From Lentzea tibetensis (GTDB lineage Bacteria > Actinomycetota > Actinomycetes > Mycobacteriales > Pseudonocardiaceae): DNA of 64,000 nt. The notes below the pieces were generated by a model. It had not been told where the DNA came from and did no database searches. It was given only the letters and a program-made list of their open reading frames with translations. Positions 1-8,469 of the stretch are shown here, one piece after another; position 1 is the first letter of the stretch, and the number at the start of each line of letters is the position of its first letter. The stretch is taken from the NCBI RefSeq assembly GCF_007845675.1, contig NZ_VOBR01000038.1, forward strand, positions 1 through 64,000, read 5' to 3'. The translations under genes were made by a program, and so were the position numbers.

Positions 1-100
1 GGGTGTCTTCTGGGGGCCGAGCCCCCAGACCCCCAGCCGGGGGCTCCGCCCCCGGACCCCCGGTTCGGCCTTCGCTTCGCTCGGCCATCCTGCAGTGGCT
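1..100. repeat. GC-rich intergenic palindromes
   Basis: Two strong inverted repeats lie close together: TGGGGGC-CGA-GCCCCCA at 11-27 and CCGGGGGC-TCC-GCCCCCGG at 37-55. A third palindromic stretch built on GGCC-TTCG/CTCGGCC follows near 68-86. No gene is visible. They could be the terminator of a gene to the left of the window or members of a dispersed palindrome family; a similar CGCCTTCGGCGC hairpin appears near 14156. Confidence 0.6.
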
Positions 101-125
101 CGCTGTGTTCTTGTTGACCCATAGT

Positions 126-131
126 TAGGGT
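126..131 (+). promoter_or_regulatory. -10 hexamer TAGGGT, leaderless start
   Basis: TAGGGT fits the actinobacterial -10 pattern TANNNT and ends 6 nt before the GTG at 138, so transcription would begin at or next to the start codon. No good -35 element is seen at the usual distance. Inferred from position only. Confidence 0.35.
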
Positions 132-137
132 CTATCT

Positions 138-809
138 GTGCAGGTTGTTGCTTACGGTGAGCATCCCAGTCAGTTTGGTGAGCTCTATCTTCCCGACGGG
201 CCTTCGCGTGGCGGAGTAGTCGTCATCCATGGCGGGTTTTGGCATCAGCGGTACGGGCTTGAACTTGGGCGGCCGCTGGCTGAAGTGCTTGTTGCTGAGG
301 GGTTTTCTGTTTGGAACATTGAGTATCGGCGGGTTGGTGGGGGTGGGGGGTGGCCGGCGACGCTTGATGATGTGGTTGCTGCTGTTGAAGTTGTTGATGT
401 TGGGCCTGTTGTTGCCCTTGGGCATTCGGCTGGCGGCCACCTGGCGGTGTACGCCGCCAAGCACAGCGACAAGGTGATCGGGGTGGTTTCACAGGCCGGG
501 GTGCTGGACTTCGAGTCGCATCCCTCGATCACTCGGCGAGCTGCCGAGTTGTTGGGGGGCATGCCTTCCGAGGTTCCTGAGCGGTATGCGCTGGCCTCAC
601 CCGCTCGGCTGGTGCCGGTGGGGAAGCCCGTTGTTTGTGTGCACGGCGACCTCGATGAGGACGTGCCCGTTGAGCAGAGTCTCGGGTTTCCCGGAGCTGA
701 GGTCGTCGTCGTGGAAGGGGCCGGGCACATGGATGTGATCACGCCTGGGAATGTCGCCTGGGAGCGGTGTCACGACGCTGTCGTGCGGCTCGCGCGGCCG
801 TGCTATTAG
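138..809 (+). CDS. alpha/beta hydrolase (kynurenine formamidase/esterase-like)
   Basis: A 223-residue single-domain alpha/beta hydrolase. The oxyanion-hole motif HGGFW is at residues 31-35, the nucleophile elbow GHSAGG places the serine at 97, the acid is in HGDLDED (about 173-175) and the histidine is H197 in GAGH. HGG-x-W plus GHSAGG is typical of small carboxylesterases and kynurenine formamidase-like enzymes. The substrate cannot be read from sequence. The GTG start follows a TAGGGT box at leaderless distance. The TetR gene 6 nt downstream on the same strand probably shares its transcript. The 5' half is less GC-rich than its neighbours. No signal peptide, so cytoplasmic. Confidence 0.8.
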   Translation: MQVVAYGEHPSQFGELYLPDGPSRGGVVVIHGGFWHQRYGLELGRPLAEVLVAEGFSVWNIEYRRVGGGGGWPATLDDVVAAVEVVDVGPVVALGHSAGGHLAVYAAKHSDKVIGVVSQAGVLDFESHPSITRRAAELLGGMPSEVPERYALASPARLVPVGKPVVCVHGDLDEDVPVEQSLGFPGAEVVVVEGAGHMDVITPGNVAWERCHDAVVRLARPCY

Positions 810-815
810 TTTTCG

Positions 816-1406
816 ATGCCCAAGGTTGTCGACCACGAGGCACGCCGGCGTGAGCTGGCGGAGGCTGTCTGGCGGATCGTGCAGAGAGACGGGATCGACC
901 ACGCGTCGGTCCGGGCTGTAGCCGCCGAGTCCGGGTGGTCCAGCGGGTCGCTGCGGCACTACTTCCCCACGCAGGACGCACTGCTCGGGTTCGCCATGGA
1001 GATGGCGTTCATGCGGTTCCTCGGCCGGCTCGAACAGGTCGACCCTGCGTTGCCCAGCAAGGAGATCGTGCGGCGAATCATCCACGAGATGCTCGCGCTC
1101 GACGAAGAACGCCGAGTCGAGTCCGCGGTGCTCATCTCGTTCCTGCCCCGGTCACTCGTCGAACCATCGCTGCACGAGCTGGAACGCACCGGGACGCGCG
1201 CTCTCTACGACCGGTTCACGCGGGTGTTCCGGCGCGCGCAGGAAGCCGGTGAGCTGCGCGAAGGCGTCGACCCGGCCAGGGAAGCGCGGCGGATCGTCGC
1301 CCTCATCGACGGGCTCAACATGCACCACCAGCAGGGCGCCGACGACATGCCCGACGACGAGATGATCACCATCACGGACGAGCACCTCGACCGGCTCTTC
1401 CCCTAG
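816..1406 (+). CDS. TetR/AcrR family transcriptional regulator
   Basis: A 196-residue one-component repressor-type protein. The N-terminal helix-turn-helix spans about residues 8-55 (helix 3 around SSGSLRHYF, the typical TetR recognition-helix signature). The rest is the helical ligand-binding and dimerisation domain. The N-terminus (AVWRIVQRDGIDHASVRAVA) resembles BetI-like members. It starts 6 nt after the hydrolase stop, so it may regulate that gene or its own operon. The ligand is unknown. Confidence 0.85.
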   Translation: MPKVVDHEARRRELAEAVWRIVQRDGIDHASVRAVAAESGWSSGSLRHYFPTQDALLGFAMEMAFMRFLGRLEQVDPALPSKEIVRRIIHEMLALDEERRVESAVLISFLPRSLVEPSLHELERTGTRALYDRFTRVFRRAQEAGELREGVDPAREARRIVALIDGLNMHHQQGADDMPDDEMITITDEHLDRLFP

Positions 1407-1416
1407 GTTGCACGGC

Positions 1417-1752
1417 ATGGACTGCCTGTTCTGCCGCATCGTCGCCGGCGAGATCCCCGCGACCGTCGTGCACGAGACCGAGACCACGCTCGCCTTCCGC
1501 GACATCGCCCCGCAAGCGCCGACGCACGTCGTACTGGTGCCCAAGACGCACACGCCGCACGCCGTCGCGCTCGCCGAGGACGCCCAGCTCCTCGCCGACC
1601 TGTTCGCGGCCGCGGGCGAGGTCGCCAAGGCCGAAGGTGTCGCCGAGTCCGGCTACCGGCTGCTGTTCAACACCGGCGCCGACGCGGGCCAGACCGTCTT
1701 CCACGCCCACCTGCACGTGCTGGGCGGCAAGCAGCTCGGCCCGCTCGCCTAA
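1417..1752 (+). CDS. HIT family protein (HinT-like purine phosphoramidase)
   Basis: A 111-residue histidine-triad nucleotide hydrolase. The HIT motif H-x-H-x-H-x-x appears as HAHLHVL near the C-terminus, and the N-terminus DCLFCRIVAGEIP with its CxxC and the IAPQAPTHVVLVPK block are typical of HinT. The ATG at 1417 gives the normal HinT length; a TTG at 1408 in the same frame is less likely. Family members hydrolyse AMP-lysine-type phosphoramidates. It abuts a convergent acetyltransferase gene with a few bases of overlap. Confidence 0.88.
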   Translation: MDCLFCRIVAGEIPATVVHETETTLAFRDIAPQAPTHVVLVPKTHTPHAVALAEDAQLLADLFAAAGEVAKAEGVAESGYRLLFNTGADAGQTVFHAHLHVLGGKQLGPLA

Positions 1753-2531
1753 CCCAGGGCCATCGACACCGGGGCGTGGTAGAGCGAACGGTCGCCGGGG
1801 ACGTCGGAAGCGTTGCGCACCATCAGGTCGCAGCTGCTTCCGACGGTGGAGACGCCGCGCGCACGGACGTGACGCGCCACCCAGTCGTCGTGCAGGTGCA
1901 CCTTGACCTGGCCCGCCCGCGCGGCCGCGTCGCAGACCAGCGCGATCGCGTCCGCGGCGAACCGGGAGACGACCGGCCCGATCATCGTGGTCCCGTTGGT
2001 GAGCGTCGACGCGACCACGCCGCTGTCGGCGACCCGCACCGACCCGCAGGCCATCAGCCCCTCCCACAACGCGGCGCGCTCGACGCCGAACGCCTCGGCG
2101 TCCAGCGCGACGACGAAGGGCAGGTCAGCGGGCTCCGCGGGCCGGCTGATGCCGCCGCCGTCGCGCGGGTAGACGCCGGAATAGGTCGTCACCTTCCCGA
2201 CCGAGTGAAAACCGAGGCGTTCGTAGAGCGGCTTGCCGTACGGCGTCGCGTACAGGCACGACACGCCGGAGTCCAGCACGTGCGACACGAGCTCGCCGCC
2301 GATGCCCTGCCTGCCGTAGCGCGAGTCCACCAGAACCATGCTGATCGCGGAGATCCCGGAGTAGGAGGTCACGACCGTCGTGCCGACCAGCTCATCGCCG
2401 TCGAACACACCCCACCCGGTGCCCAGTTCCAGCAGGAACCGCCAGGTCCGGTCCGAGTGCGCCCAGTTACGGTCCGCCGCCACCTTCATGCAGGCGGGTA
2501 CGTCGGCGACCGTGAGTTGACGAAGCTCCAC
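1749..2531 (-). CDS. GNAT family N-acetyltransferase (two GNAT-like halves)
   Basis: A 260-residue protein whose N-terminal 130 residues carry the GNAT core: beta strand, V-x-x-x-RYGRQGIGGEL acetyl-CoA P-loop (motif A, R-x-x-G-x-G) and YERLGFHSVG motif B. The C-terminal half looks like a second, degenerate GNAT fold. The GTG at 2531 (ELRQLTVADVP follows) is preferred because the frame upstream runs towards the divergent phoH region. The acceptor substrate is unknown. It is divergent from phoH and outside the conserved operon. Confidence 0.75.
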   Translation of the reverse strand: MELRQLTVADVPACMKVAADRNWAHSDRTWRFLLELGTGWGVFDGDELVGTTVVTSYSGISAISMVLVDSRYGRQGIGGELVSHVLDSGVSCLYATPYGKPLYERLGFHSVGKVTTYSGVYPRDGGGISRPAEPADLPFVVALDAEAFGVERAALWEGLMACGSVRVADSGVVASTLTNGTTMIGPVVSRFAADAIALVCDAAARAGQVKVHLHDDWVARHVRARGVSTVGSSCDLMVRNASDVPGDRSLYHAPVSMALG

Positions 2532-2593
2532 GACACGTGAGTACAGACGGTGAGCAATCAGGTAGCCACCCATTTTCCGCCCGACTAGCATCG

Positions 2594-3715
2594 ATGGCAC
2601 CCAAGAACAACGCGAGACCCCACAGGAAGCAGGACAGAGGCCACGTGGCCGAAGAGACTACGAGCAAGAGCACCCCGAACGAGGGGGTCAAGAAGGAAGG
2701 CCAGTCCCGGTTCGCCGTTCCGGACGGCGCGGTGCTCACCCTGCTGGGTTCACGCGACGAGAACCTCCGCCTCGCGGAGGAGCTGCTCGACGCCGACGTC
2801 CACGTGCGCGGGAACGAGATCACGCTGTCCGGCGACCCCGCCGACGTGGCGTTCGCTGAGCGGGTCTTCTCCGAGCTGATGACGCTCGCGAGCCGAGGCC
2901 AGGCGATCGGTCAGGACACCGTGCGGCGCACCGTCGCCATGCTGTCGTCGAACGCGGGGGAGTCGCCTGCCGAGGTGCTGAGCCTCGACATCATCTCCCG
3001 GCGCGGGCGCACGATCCGGCCGAAGACGCTGAACCAGAAGCACTACGTCGACGCCATCGACAAGAACACGATCGTGTTCGGCATCGGCCCCGCCGGTACC
3101 GGCAAGACGTACCTGGCGATGGCGAAGGCCGTGCAGGCGCTGCAGGCGAAGCAGGTCAACCGGATCATCCTCACCCGCCCGGCCGTCGAGGCCGGCGAGC
3201 GGCTCGGCTACCTGCCGGGCACGCTGTACGAGAAGATCGACCCGTACCTGCGCCCGTTGTACGACGCGCTGCACGACATGGTCGACCCCGAGTCGATTCC
3301 GCGCCTCACCCAGGCCGGGACGATCGAGGTCGCGCCACTGGCTTACATGCGTGGCCGGACCTTGAACGACGCCTTCATCATCTTGGACGAGGCGCAGAAC
3401 ACGACGCCCGAGCAGATGAAGATGTTCCTCACCCGCCTCGGCTTCGGCTCGAAGATCGTGGTGACCGGTGACATCACCCAGGTCGACCTGCCCGGCGGGC
3501 AGCGCAGCGGCCTGAAGATCGTCAGGGACATCCTCGACGGCGTCGACGACGTGCACTTCTCGATCCTCACCAGCCAGGACGTGGTGCGTCACCGGCTGGT
3601 CGGCGACATCGTCGACGCGTACGAGAAGTGGCAGGTCCGGCAGGACAACATCGACCAGAACGGCGCCCATCACGGACCCGGTGCGCGCCGGGGGAACCAG
3701 CGACGGGGACGATAG
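2594..3715 (+). CDS. phoH: PhoH-like ATPase
   Basis: About 373 residues. PhoH proteins are RecA-fold ATPases linked to RNA metabolism; actinobacterial members are encoded directly before ybeY. A KH-like N-terminal region ([17 protein letters not shown]) precedes the ATPase with Walker A GPAGTGKT, Walker B IILDEAQN and sensor region GDITQVDLP. The start is uncertain: ATG 2594 is annotated, GTG 2537 gives 19 more residues and GTG 2645, preceded by a purine-rich GACAGAGG, gives 356. It is first in the operon phoH-ybeY-corC-like-CDA-like, in the same order as M. tuberculosis Rv2368c-Rv2365c. Confidence 0.92.
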   Translation: MAPKNNARPHRKQDRGHVAEETTSKSTPNEGVKKEGQSRFAVPDGAVLTLLGSRDENLRLAEELLDADVHVRGNEITLSGDPADVAFAERVFSELMTLASRGQAIGQDTVRRTVAMLSSNAGESPAEVLSLDIISRRGRTIRPKTLNQKHYVDAIDKNTIVFGIGPAGTGKTYLAMAKAVQALQAKQVNRIILTRPAVEAGERLGYLPGTLYEKIDPYLRPLYDALHDMVDPESIPRLTQAGTIEVAPLAYMRGRTLNDAFIILDEAQNTTPEQMKMFLTRLGFGSKIVVTGDITQVDLPGGQRSGLKIVRDILDGVDDVHFSILTSQDVVRHRLVGDIVDAYEKWQVRQDNIDQNGAHHGPGARRGNQRRGR

Positions 3716-3719
3716 GTCC

Positions 3720-4319
3720 GTGAGCATCGAGATCGCCAACGAATCGGGCGTCGGGGTCGACGAGGGATCGATCGTCTCCGCCGCCCGGTTCGCGCTGGAC
3801 CGCATGGGCGTGAGCCCGCTGGCCGAGCTGTCCGTGCTGCTCGTCGAGCTGGACGTCATGTCCGACCTGCACGAGCGGTGGATGGACCTGCCAGGACCCA
3901 CGGACGTCATGGCCTTCCCCATGGACGAGCTGGACTCCGCGCGCCGTCCCGACGCGGCGGGCCTCGGGCCCGCGCTGCTCGGTGACATCGTGCTGTGCCC
4001 CGCGTTCGCGAAGGACCAGGCCAAGAAGGCGGGCCACGGCCTGCTGGACGAGCTGCACCTGCTGACCGTGCACGGTGTGCTGCACCTGCTCGGCTACGAC
4101 CACGCAGAGCCGGCCGAGGAGCGCGAGATGTTCACGCTCCAGAACCGGATCCTGGCGGACTTCCGCTCCGCGGCCGAGGAGGCCGAGCGCGTCAGCAGCC
4201 AGCGCGCGGCGGACGACAAGGTGCTCGGGGCCGTGGGGCTCGACGAGGCGACCAAGGACCTCGGTCCGGTCGACCCGCCGACCGCGCCGATCGTCACGCA
4301 GACCGACCCCGACGCCTGA
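3720..4319 (+). CDS. ybeY: endoribonuclease YbeY (rRNA maturation)
   Basis: 199 residues. YbeY is a zinc-dependent single-strand endoribonuclease needed for 16S rRNA 3' maturation and ribosome quality control. The H3xH5xH zinc motif is present as [11 protein letters not shown], with the conserved upstream substrate-pocket segment [12 protein letters not shown]. The GTG at 3720, 4 nt after the phoH stop, gives SIEIANES at the N-terminus; an upstream in-frame start would overlap phoH. The C-terminal tail of about 45 residues after the catalytic core is longer than in E. coli YbeY, as is usual in actinobacteria. One base separates it from the next gene. Confidence 0.94.
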   Translation: MSIEIANESGVGVDEGSIVSAARFALDRMGVSPLAELSVLLVELDVMSDLHERWMDLPGPTDVMAFPMDELDSARRPDAAGLGPALLGDIVLCPAFAKDQAKKAGHGLLDELHLLTVHGVLHLLGYDHAEPAEEREMFTLQNRILADFRSAAEEAERVSSQRAADDKVLGAVGLDEATKDLGPVDPPTAPIVTQTDPDA

Positions 4320-4320
4320 G

Positions 4321-5616
4321 ATGTCCGAGAACCCCGCCAGTCTCCTGGTGCTGGCAACCGTTCTCGTACTCGCGGCGGGTGTCTTCGCGTGCGCGGACGC
4401 CGCTCTCGGCACCGTGTCGCGTGCGCGGGTGGAGGCGTTGCAGCGGCAGGGCCGCTGGGGCACCCGGCAGCTGCTGCAGGTGCTCGCCGACCGGCCGCGG
4501 CACGTGAACCTGTTGCTGTTGCTGCGGTTGTTCTGCGAGCTGTCGGCGACCGTGCTGGTCACCGGTGTGCTGCTGAAGCTGGTCGGCCCGGACTGGCTGG
4601 CCGTGCTGTACACGTGCCTGAGCATGCTCGTCGTGTCGTACGTGCTCGTCGGTGTCGGCCCGCGCACCATCGGCCGTCAGCACCCGTACGCGGTGAGCCT
4701 GATCGTCGCCGGGCCGATCCGGCAGCTGGGCCGCGTGCTCGGCCCGTTGTCGAAGCTCTTGATCCTCGTGGGTAACGCGATCACGCCGGGCAAGGGCTTC
4801 CGCGAGGGGCCGTTCTCGTCCGAGGTGGAGTTGCGCGAGCTCGTCGACATGGCGCAGGAACGCGGCGTCGTGGACGAGGGCGAGCGCGAGATGATCCACT
4901 CGGTGTTCGAGCTGGGCGACACCATCGCGCGCGAGATCATGGTGCCGCGCACGGAGATCGTGTGGATCGAGCAGACGAAGTCGCTGCGGCAGGCGCTCGC
5001 GTTGTCGCTGCGCACCGGCTACACCCGCGTGCCGGTGATCGGGGAGAGCGTCGACGACATCCTCGGCGTGGTGAACCTCAAGGACCTGATGCGCGACGCG
5101 CTGTCCGACGAGTCGTCGGCGTCGTGCGTGGCGGAGCTGATGCGGCCGGCCACGTTCATCCCGGACTCGAAGCCGATCGCGGACCTGCTGCGCGAGATGC
5201 AGTTGTCCCGCAAGCACATGGCGATCGTCGTCGACGAGTACGGCGGCACCGCGGGCCTGCTCACCATCGAGGACATCCTCGAGGAGATCGTCGGCGAGAT
5301 CACCGACGAGTCGGACACCGACGACCGTCCGCCCGTCGAGCACCTTGAGGACGGTGCGGTGCGGGTGAGCGCGCGGCTGCCGGTCGACGACCTGGACGCG
5401 TTGTTCGGCACCGAGCTGGACGACCACGAGGTCGAGACGGTCGGCGGCCTGCTCGCGCAGCGGCTGGGCCGGGTGCCGCTGCCCGGCACCGAGGCGGAGA
5501 TCGCCGGGCTGCGCATGCGCGCCGAGGGCGGCAAGGACGAACGAGGCCGGATGCGCGTCACCACCGTGCTGGTGCGCCCGGTGAACAACGGAGCTGCTGA
5601 GGAGAAGGATGTCTGA
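4321..5616 (+). CDS. CNNM/CorC-family membrane protein with CBS pair
   Basis: 431 residues. The N-terminal DUF21/CNNM transmembrane domain (about residues 1-170, four hydrophobic segments) is followed by two CBS domains (REIMVPRTEIVWI..., then AELMRPATFIPDSKPI... with EYGGTAGLLTIEDILEEIVGEI) and a C-terminal CorC_HlyC domain (about 350-420). The family is linked to Mg2+/Co2+ homeostasis; the old label hemolysin is misleading. The ATG follows the ybeY stop by one base. It corresponds in position to Rv2366c. The last 8 bp overlap the next gene. Confidence 0.9.
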   Translation: MSENPASLLVLATVLVLAAGVFACADAALGTVSRARVEALQRQGRWGTRQLLQVLADRPRHVNLLLLLRLFCELSATVLVTGVLLKLVGPDWLAVLYTCLSMLVVSYVLVGVGPRTIGRQHPYAVSLIVAGPIRQLGRVLGPLSKLLILVGNAITPGKGFREGPFSSEVELRELVDMAQERGVVDEGEREMIHSVFELGDTIAREIMVPRTEIVWIEQTKSLRQALALSLRTGYTRVPVIGESVDDILGVVNLKDLMRDALSDESSASCVAELMRPATFIPDSKPIADLLREMQLSRKHMAIVVDEYGGTAGLLTIEDILEEIVGEITDESDTDDRPPVEHLEDGAVRVSARLPVDDLDALFGTELDDHEVETVGGLLAQRLGRVPLPGTEAEIAGLRMRAEGGKDERGRMRVTTVLVRPVNNGAAEEKDV

Positions 5617-5944
5617 GCTCGACGCCGAGGACGCCAAGCTCGTGACGCTCGCCCGCTCGGTGCGCGCTCGCAACAGCGCGGACGAAGGTGCTGCCGTGCG
5701 CGACACCGACGGACGCACCTACAACGCGTCGACGGTGTCGCTGCCGTCGCTGAGGCTGACCGCTCTGCAGGCGGCCGTTGCCGCGGCTGTTTCGAGTGGC
5801 GCCGAAGGATTGGAGGCCGCCGCGGTGGTCACCGAATCGGACACAATTGATGTGGAATCGCTTTCGGCGGTGAGGGATCTGACGGCGAACGGGCCAGTAT
5901 TCCGTGCGAACGCGGCAGGGGAAGTTGTCGAAACGGTCGCTTGA
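5609..5944 (+). CDS. cytidine deaminase-like protein without catalytic residues (Rv2365c-type)
   Basis: 111 residues. The order of segments (ARSVRARN, a DGRTYNASTV strand, then a TALQAAVAAAVSSGA helix and an AAVVTES strand) follows the cytidine deaminase fold. The zinc-binding H/C-A-E and P-C-x-x-C motifs are absent: the position of the TCAE motif reads TALQA and no cysteine occurs. It is therefore unlikely to deaminate. It matches the position of mycobacterial Rv2365c, between the CorC-like gene and era. Its start overlaps the upstream gene by 8 bp, so it is probably translationally coupled. Role unknown. Confidence 0.7.
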   Translation: MSELDAEDAKLVTLARSVRARNSADEGAAVRDTDGRTYNASTVSLPSLRLTALQAAVAAAVSSGAEGLEAAAVVTESDTIDVESLSAVRDLTANGPVFRANAAGEVVETVA

Positions 5945-5969
5945 CCGGCCTTGATCATCGGCCTACGTT
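5941..5969 (+). promoter_or_regulatory. promoter for the secreted lectin-like gene
   Basis: TTGACC at 5941-5946, a 17-nt spacer and TACGTT at 5964-5969 fit a housekeeping-sigma promoter. It begins in the stop codon of the preceding gene, so the lectin gene has its own transcription start between parts of the conserved operon. Confidence 0.6.
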
Positions 5970-6005
5970 CGGTTGCGGGGAATTAGCGACCGTTTGGGGA
6001 TGGTC

Positions 6006-6944
6006 ATGACAAAACTGAGACATGTTTTTGTCGCGCTCGTTTTGTTTCTCGGCGGCATCACATTCGCGGCCTCGCCCGTGCAGGCCGAGCCGCAGTTCGA
6101 CAAGCTGACCGGCATGGCCGCCGGCACGGGCGAGGTGTCCGCCACCACCTGGTACGGCTGGGAAAGCCTTGGTGGCGGCATCATCTCGTCGCCTGCGGTG
6201 TCGTCGTGGTCGGCAGGCAGGCTGGACGTGTTCGCCGTCGGCAGGGACAACGCGCTCTGGCACAAGTGGTTCCAGAACGGCTGGTCCGGCTGGGAGTCGC
6301 TGGGTGGTTATCTGACGTCCGCGCCCGCCGCCGTTTCTTGGAGCAATGGTCGGATAGATGTTTTCGCGCGTGGCGGTGACAACGCGCTTTACCACAAGTG
6401 GTTCCAGAACGGCTGGTCCGGCTGGGAGTCGCTCGGCGGTTATCTGACTTCGGCTCCCGGCGTCTCGTCGTGGTCGGCCGGAAGGCTCGACGTATTCGCG
6501 CGCGGCGGTGACAACGCGCTTTATCACAAATGGTTCCAGAACGGCTGGTCCGGCTGGGAGTCGCTGGGTGGTTATCTGACCACGTACCCGGCCGCTGTGT
6601 CCTGGGGCTACGGCCGCATCGACGTGTTCGCGGCCGGCGGCGACTACGCCATGTTCCACAAGTGGTTCCAGGGCGGCTGGTCGGGTTGGGAGTCGCTGGG
6701 CGGCTACCTGACCTCCGGACCCGGCGCGTCCTCGTGGGCGTCCGGCCGCATCGACACGTTCGTGCGCGGCGGCGACGGCGCGATGTACCACAAGTGGTTC
6801 CAGAACGGCTGGTCCGGCTGGGAGTCACTGGGTGGCTTCCTCGTCGCGGGCACCGGTCCCGGCGCGGTCTCGTGGGGCTACAACAGGATCGACACGTTCG
6901 TCGAAGGCGGAGACGGCGCGCTCTACCACAAGTGGTGGGCCTGA
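6006..6944 (+). CDS. secreted PLL-like/DUF346 beta-propeller lectin-like protein
   Basis: 312 residues. A Sec signal peptide (MTKLRHVFVALVLFLGGITFAA, cleavage probably after SPVQAEP) is followed by six near-identical repeats of about 47 residues, each with GWESLGG, SSW/VSW, GR-x-D-x-F and HKWFQNGW. This is the pattern of PLL-type (DUF346) bladed propellers that bind sugars. The repeats are very similar at DNA level, so the copy number can change by recombination. ATG 6006 has GGGGAT just upstream; ATG 6000 is possible. It interrupts the CDA-like/era order and has its own promoter and terminator. Sugar binding is inferred from family. Confidence 0.75.
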   Translation: MTKLRHVFVALVLFLGGITFAASPVQAEPQFDKLTGMAAGTGEVSATTWYGWESLGGGIISSPAVSSWSAGRLDVFAVGRDNALWHKWFQNGWSGWESLGGYLTSAPAAVSWSNGRIDVFARGGDNALYHKWFQNGWSGWESLGGYLTSAPGVSSWSAGRLDVFARGGDNALYHKWFQNGWSGWESLGGYLTTYPAAVSWGYGRIDVFAAGGDYAMFHKWFQGGWSGWESLGGYLTSGPGASSWASGRIDTFVRGGDGAMYHKWFQNGWSGWESLGGFLVAGTGPGAVSWGYNRIDTFVEGGDGALYHKWWA

Positions 6945-6952
6945 TCCGTTGG

Positions 6953-7005
6953 TGCCGTCGGGGCGCATCCACGTACCTCAGCGCAGTGGATGTGCCCCGA
7001 CGGCA
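6953..7005. terminator. bidirectional hairpin terminator
   Basis: A 20-bp stem, arms 6953-6972 and 6986-7005, perfect except for one G.T wobble on one strand, with a 13-nt loop. It lies between the convergent lectin and SnoaL-like genes and would stop transcription in both directions. No U-run follows, as is common in actinobacteria. Confidence 0.8.
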
Positions 7006-7010
7006 GTCTT

Positions 7011-7445
7011 CTAGGCGCCTGCGCCGAGCAGGCCGAGCTGGGCCATCATCCCGGCGGCGTCGGGGTGGCTGTGGAACTCGATGATCTTGCCGTTCTCCGC
7101 GCGGGCGAAGTAGGTGGCGCGGCCGGTGACCGGCTTGCCGGTGGCGGGCATCTCCATGCCGCCCATCGCGAGCGTGCCGGTGTTGGTGCCGGTGAACTCC
7201 AGCTCGCAGGCGACCGCGTCGTCGCCGACGACGCGGTTGGTCGCGCGCACCCGCATGTCCGGGAACGCGGTGAACCAGGAGCGCATGTACTCGCGCCCGG
7301 CGTCCGACGAGCGGATCGGGTCTGGCGACGTGTCGTCGAGCCAGGTGAACCCGTCGGCGAACAGGTTCATGAACGCGTCTGCGTCGTGCTGGTCCCACGC
7401 GGCGATCCCCGCGTCGTCCAGCCGTTCGATCTCTTCTCTGTTCAT
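7011..7445 (-). CDS. SnoaL-like / NTF2-fold protein
   Basis: 144 residues, NTF2-like fold. The pattern DAGIAAWDQHDADAFMNLFADGFTWLD, then FPDMRVRATNRVVGDDAVACELEFTGTN and GKIIEFHSHPD, is typical of the SnoaL-like polyketide cyclase/ester cyclase family, which also includes many non-cyclase proteins. Start ATG 7445 has an excellent GAGGAGG 8 bp upstream; the 40 upstream in-frame codons are not used. No polyketide genes are nearby, so the substrate is unknown. It is divergent from era and not part of the conserved operon. Confidence 0.75.
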   Translation of the reverse strand: MNREEIERLDDAGIAAWDQHDADAFMNLFADGFTWLDDTSPDPIRSSDAGREYMRSWFTAFPDMRVRATNRVVGDDAVACELEFTGTNTGTLAMGGMEMPATGKPVTGRATYFARAENGKIIEFHSHPDAAGMMAQLGLLGAGA

Positions 7446-7572
7446 ACCCCGTGCCTCCTCGTGTGAACGGGTGGTGGGGGACGCGGCCGTCAGCCTGCGC
7501 TCGGCCGCGCGCCCGGACCAGTGCCGGAAGGCCCCGCGAAAGTCCGTAGCGGGTACCAGGGACAATGGACGG

Positions 7573-8469
7573 ATGGATGGTTACCGTTCCGGGTTCGCGT
7601 GCTTCGTCGGCCGACCCAACGCCGGCAAGTCCACGCTGACCAACGCGTTGGTCGGCACGAAGGTGGCCATCACCTCGAGCAAGCCGCAGACCACCCGGCA
7701 CACCATCCGCGGCATCGTGCACCGCGAGGACGGTCAGCTGGTCCTGGTGGACACGCCGGGCCTGCACCGCCCGCGCACGCTGCTCGGTCAGCGCCTCAAC
7801 GACCTGGTCCGCGAGACCTGGTCCGAGGTGGACGTGGTGGGCTTCTGCGTGCCCGCCGACCAGAAGGTCGGGCCCGGCGACAAGTTCATCGCCGCGGAGC
7901 TGCAGAAGATCGCGAAGAAGACGCCCGTCATCGGCATCATCACGAAGACGGACCTCGTGTCGCAGCAGCAGGTCGTCGAGCAGTTGCTCGCGCTGCAGAA
8001 CGTCATGGAGTTCGCCGATCTCATCCCGGTGTCCGCGGTGGACGGCTTCCAGGTGGGCGCGCTCGGCGACCTGCTGCTGAAGAAGCTCCCCGAGGGCCCG
8101 GCGCTGTACCCGGACGGCGACCTGACCGACGAGCCGGAGCAGACGCTCGTCGCCGAGCTGATCCGCGAGGCCGCGCTGGAGGGTGTGCGGGACGAGCTGC
8201 CGCACTCGATCGCGGTGATCGTCGAGGAGATGCAGCCCCGCGAGGGCCGTGACGACCTGATCGACATCCACGCCAACGTGTTCGTGGAGCGCTCGTCGCA
8301 GAAGGCGATCATCCTGGGGCACCGGGGCGAGCGGCTCAAGCAGGTCGGCATCACCTCGCGCAAGCACATCGAGGCGCTGCTGGGTGTCCGGGTCTACCTC
8401 GACCTGCACATCAAGATCGCGAAGGACTGGCAGCGGGATCCGAAGCAGTTGCGGCGCCTGGGGTTCTAG
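7573..8469 (+). CDS. era: GTPase Era
   Basis: 298 residues. Era binds the 3' end of 16S rRNA and acts in 30S assembly. G1 GRPNAGKST is at residues 13-21, G3 DTPG and G4 TKTD follow, and a C-terminal KH domain contains the GHRGERLKQVG turn. ATG 7573 is chosen by frame and by the start of the GTPase domain (DGYRSGFACFVG). The stop is directly adjacent to the recO start (no intergenic bases), so era-recO-uppS form one transcript. Confidence 0.95.
   Translation: MDGYRSGFACFVGRPNAGKSTLTNALVGTKVAITSSKPQTTRHTIRGIVHREDGQLVLVDTPGLHRPRTLLGQRLNDLVRETWSEVDVVGFCVPADQKVGPGDKFIAAELQKIAKKTPVIGIITKTDLVSQQQVVEQLLALQNVMEFADLIPVSAVDGFQVGALGDLLLKKLPEGPALYPDGDLTDEPEQTLVAELIREAALEGVRDELPHSIAVIVEEMQPREGRDDLIDIHANVFVERSSQKAIILGHRGERLKQVGITSRKHIEALLGVRVYLDLHIKIAKDWQRDPKQLRRLGF

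Noticed and set aside
7011-7445. Polyketide cyclase of a biosynthetic cluster
   Set aside because: The SnoaL-like fold is common in many roles and no polyketide synthase or tailoring genes are in the window.
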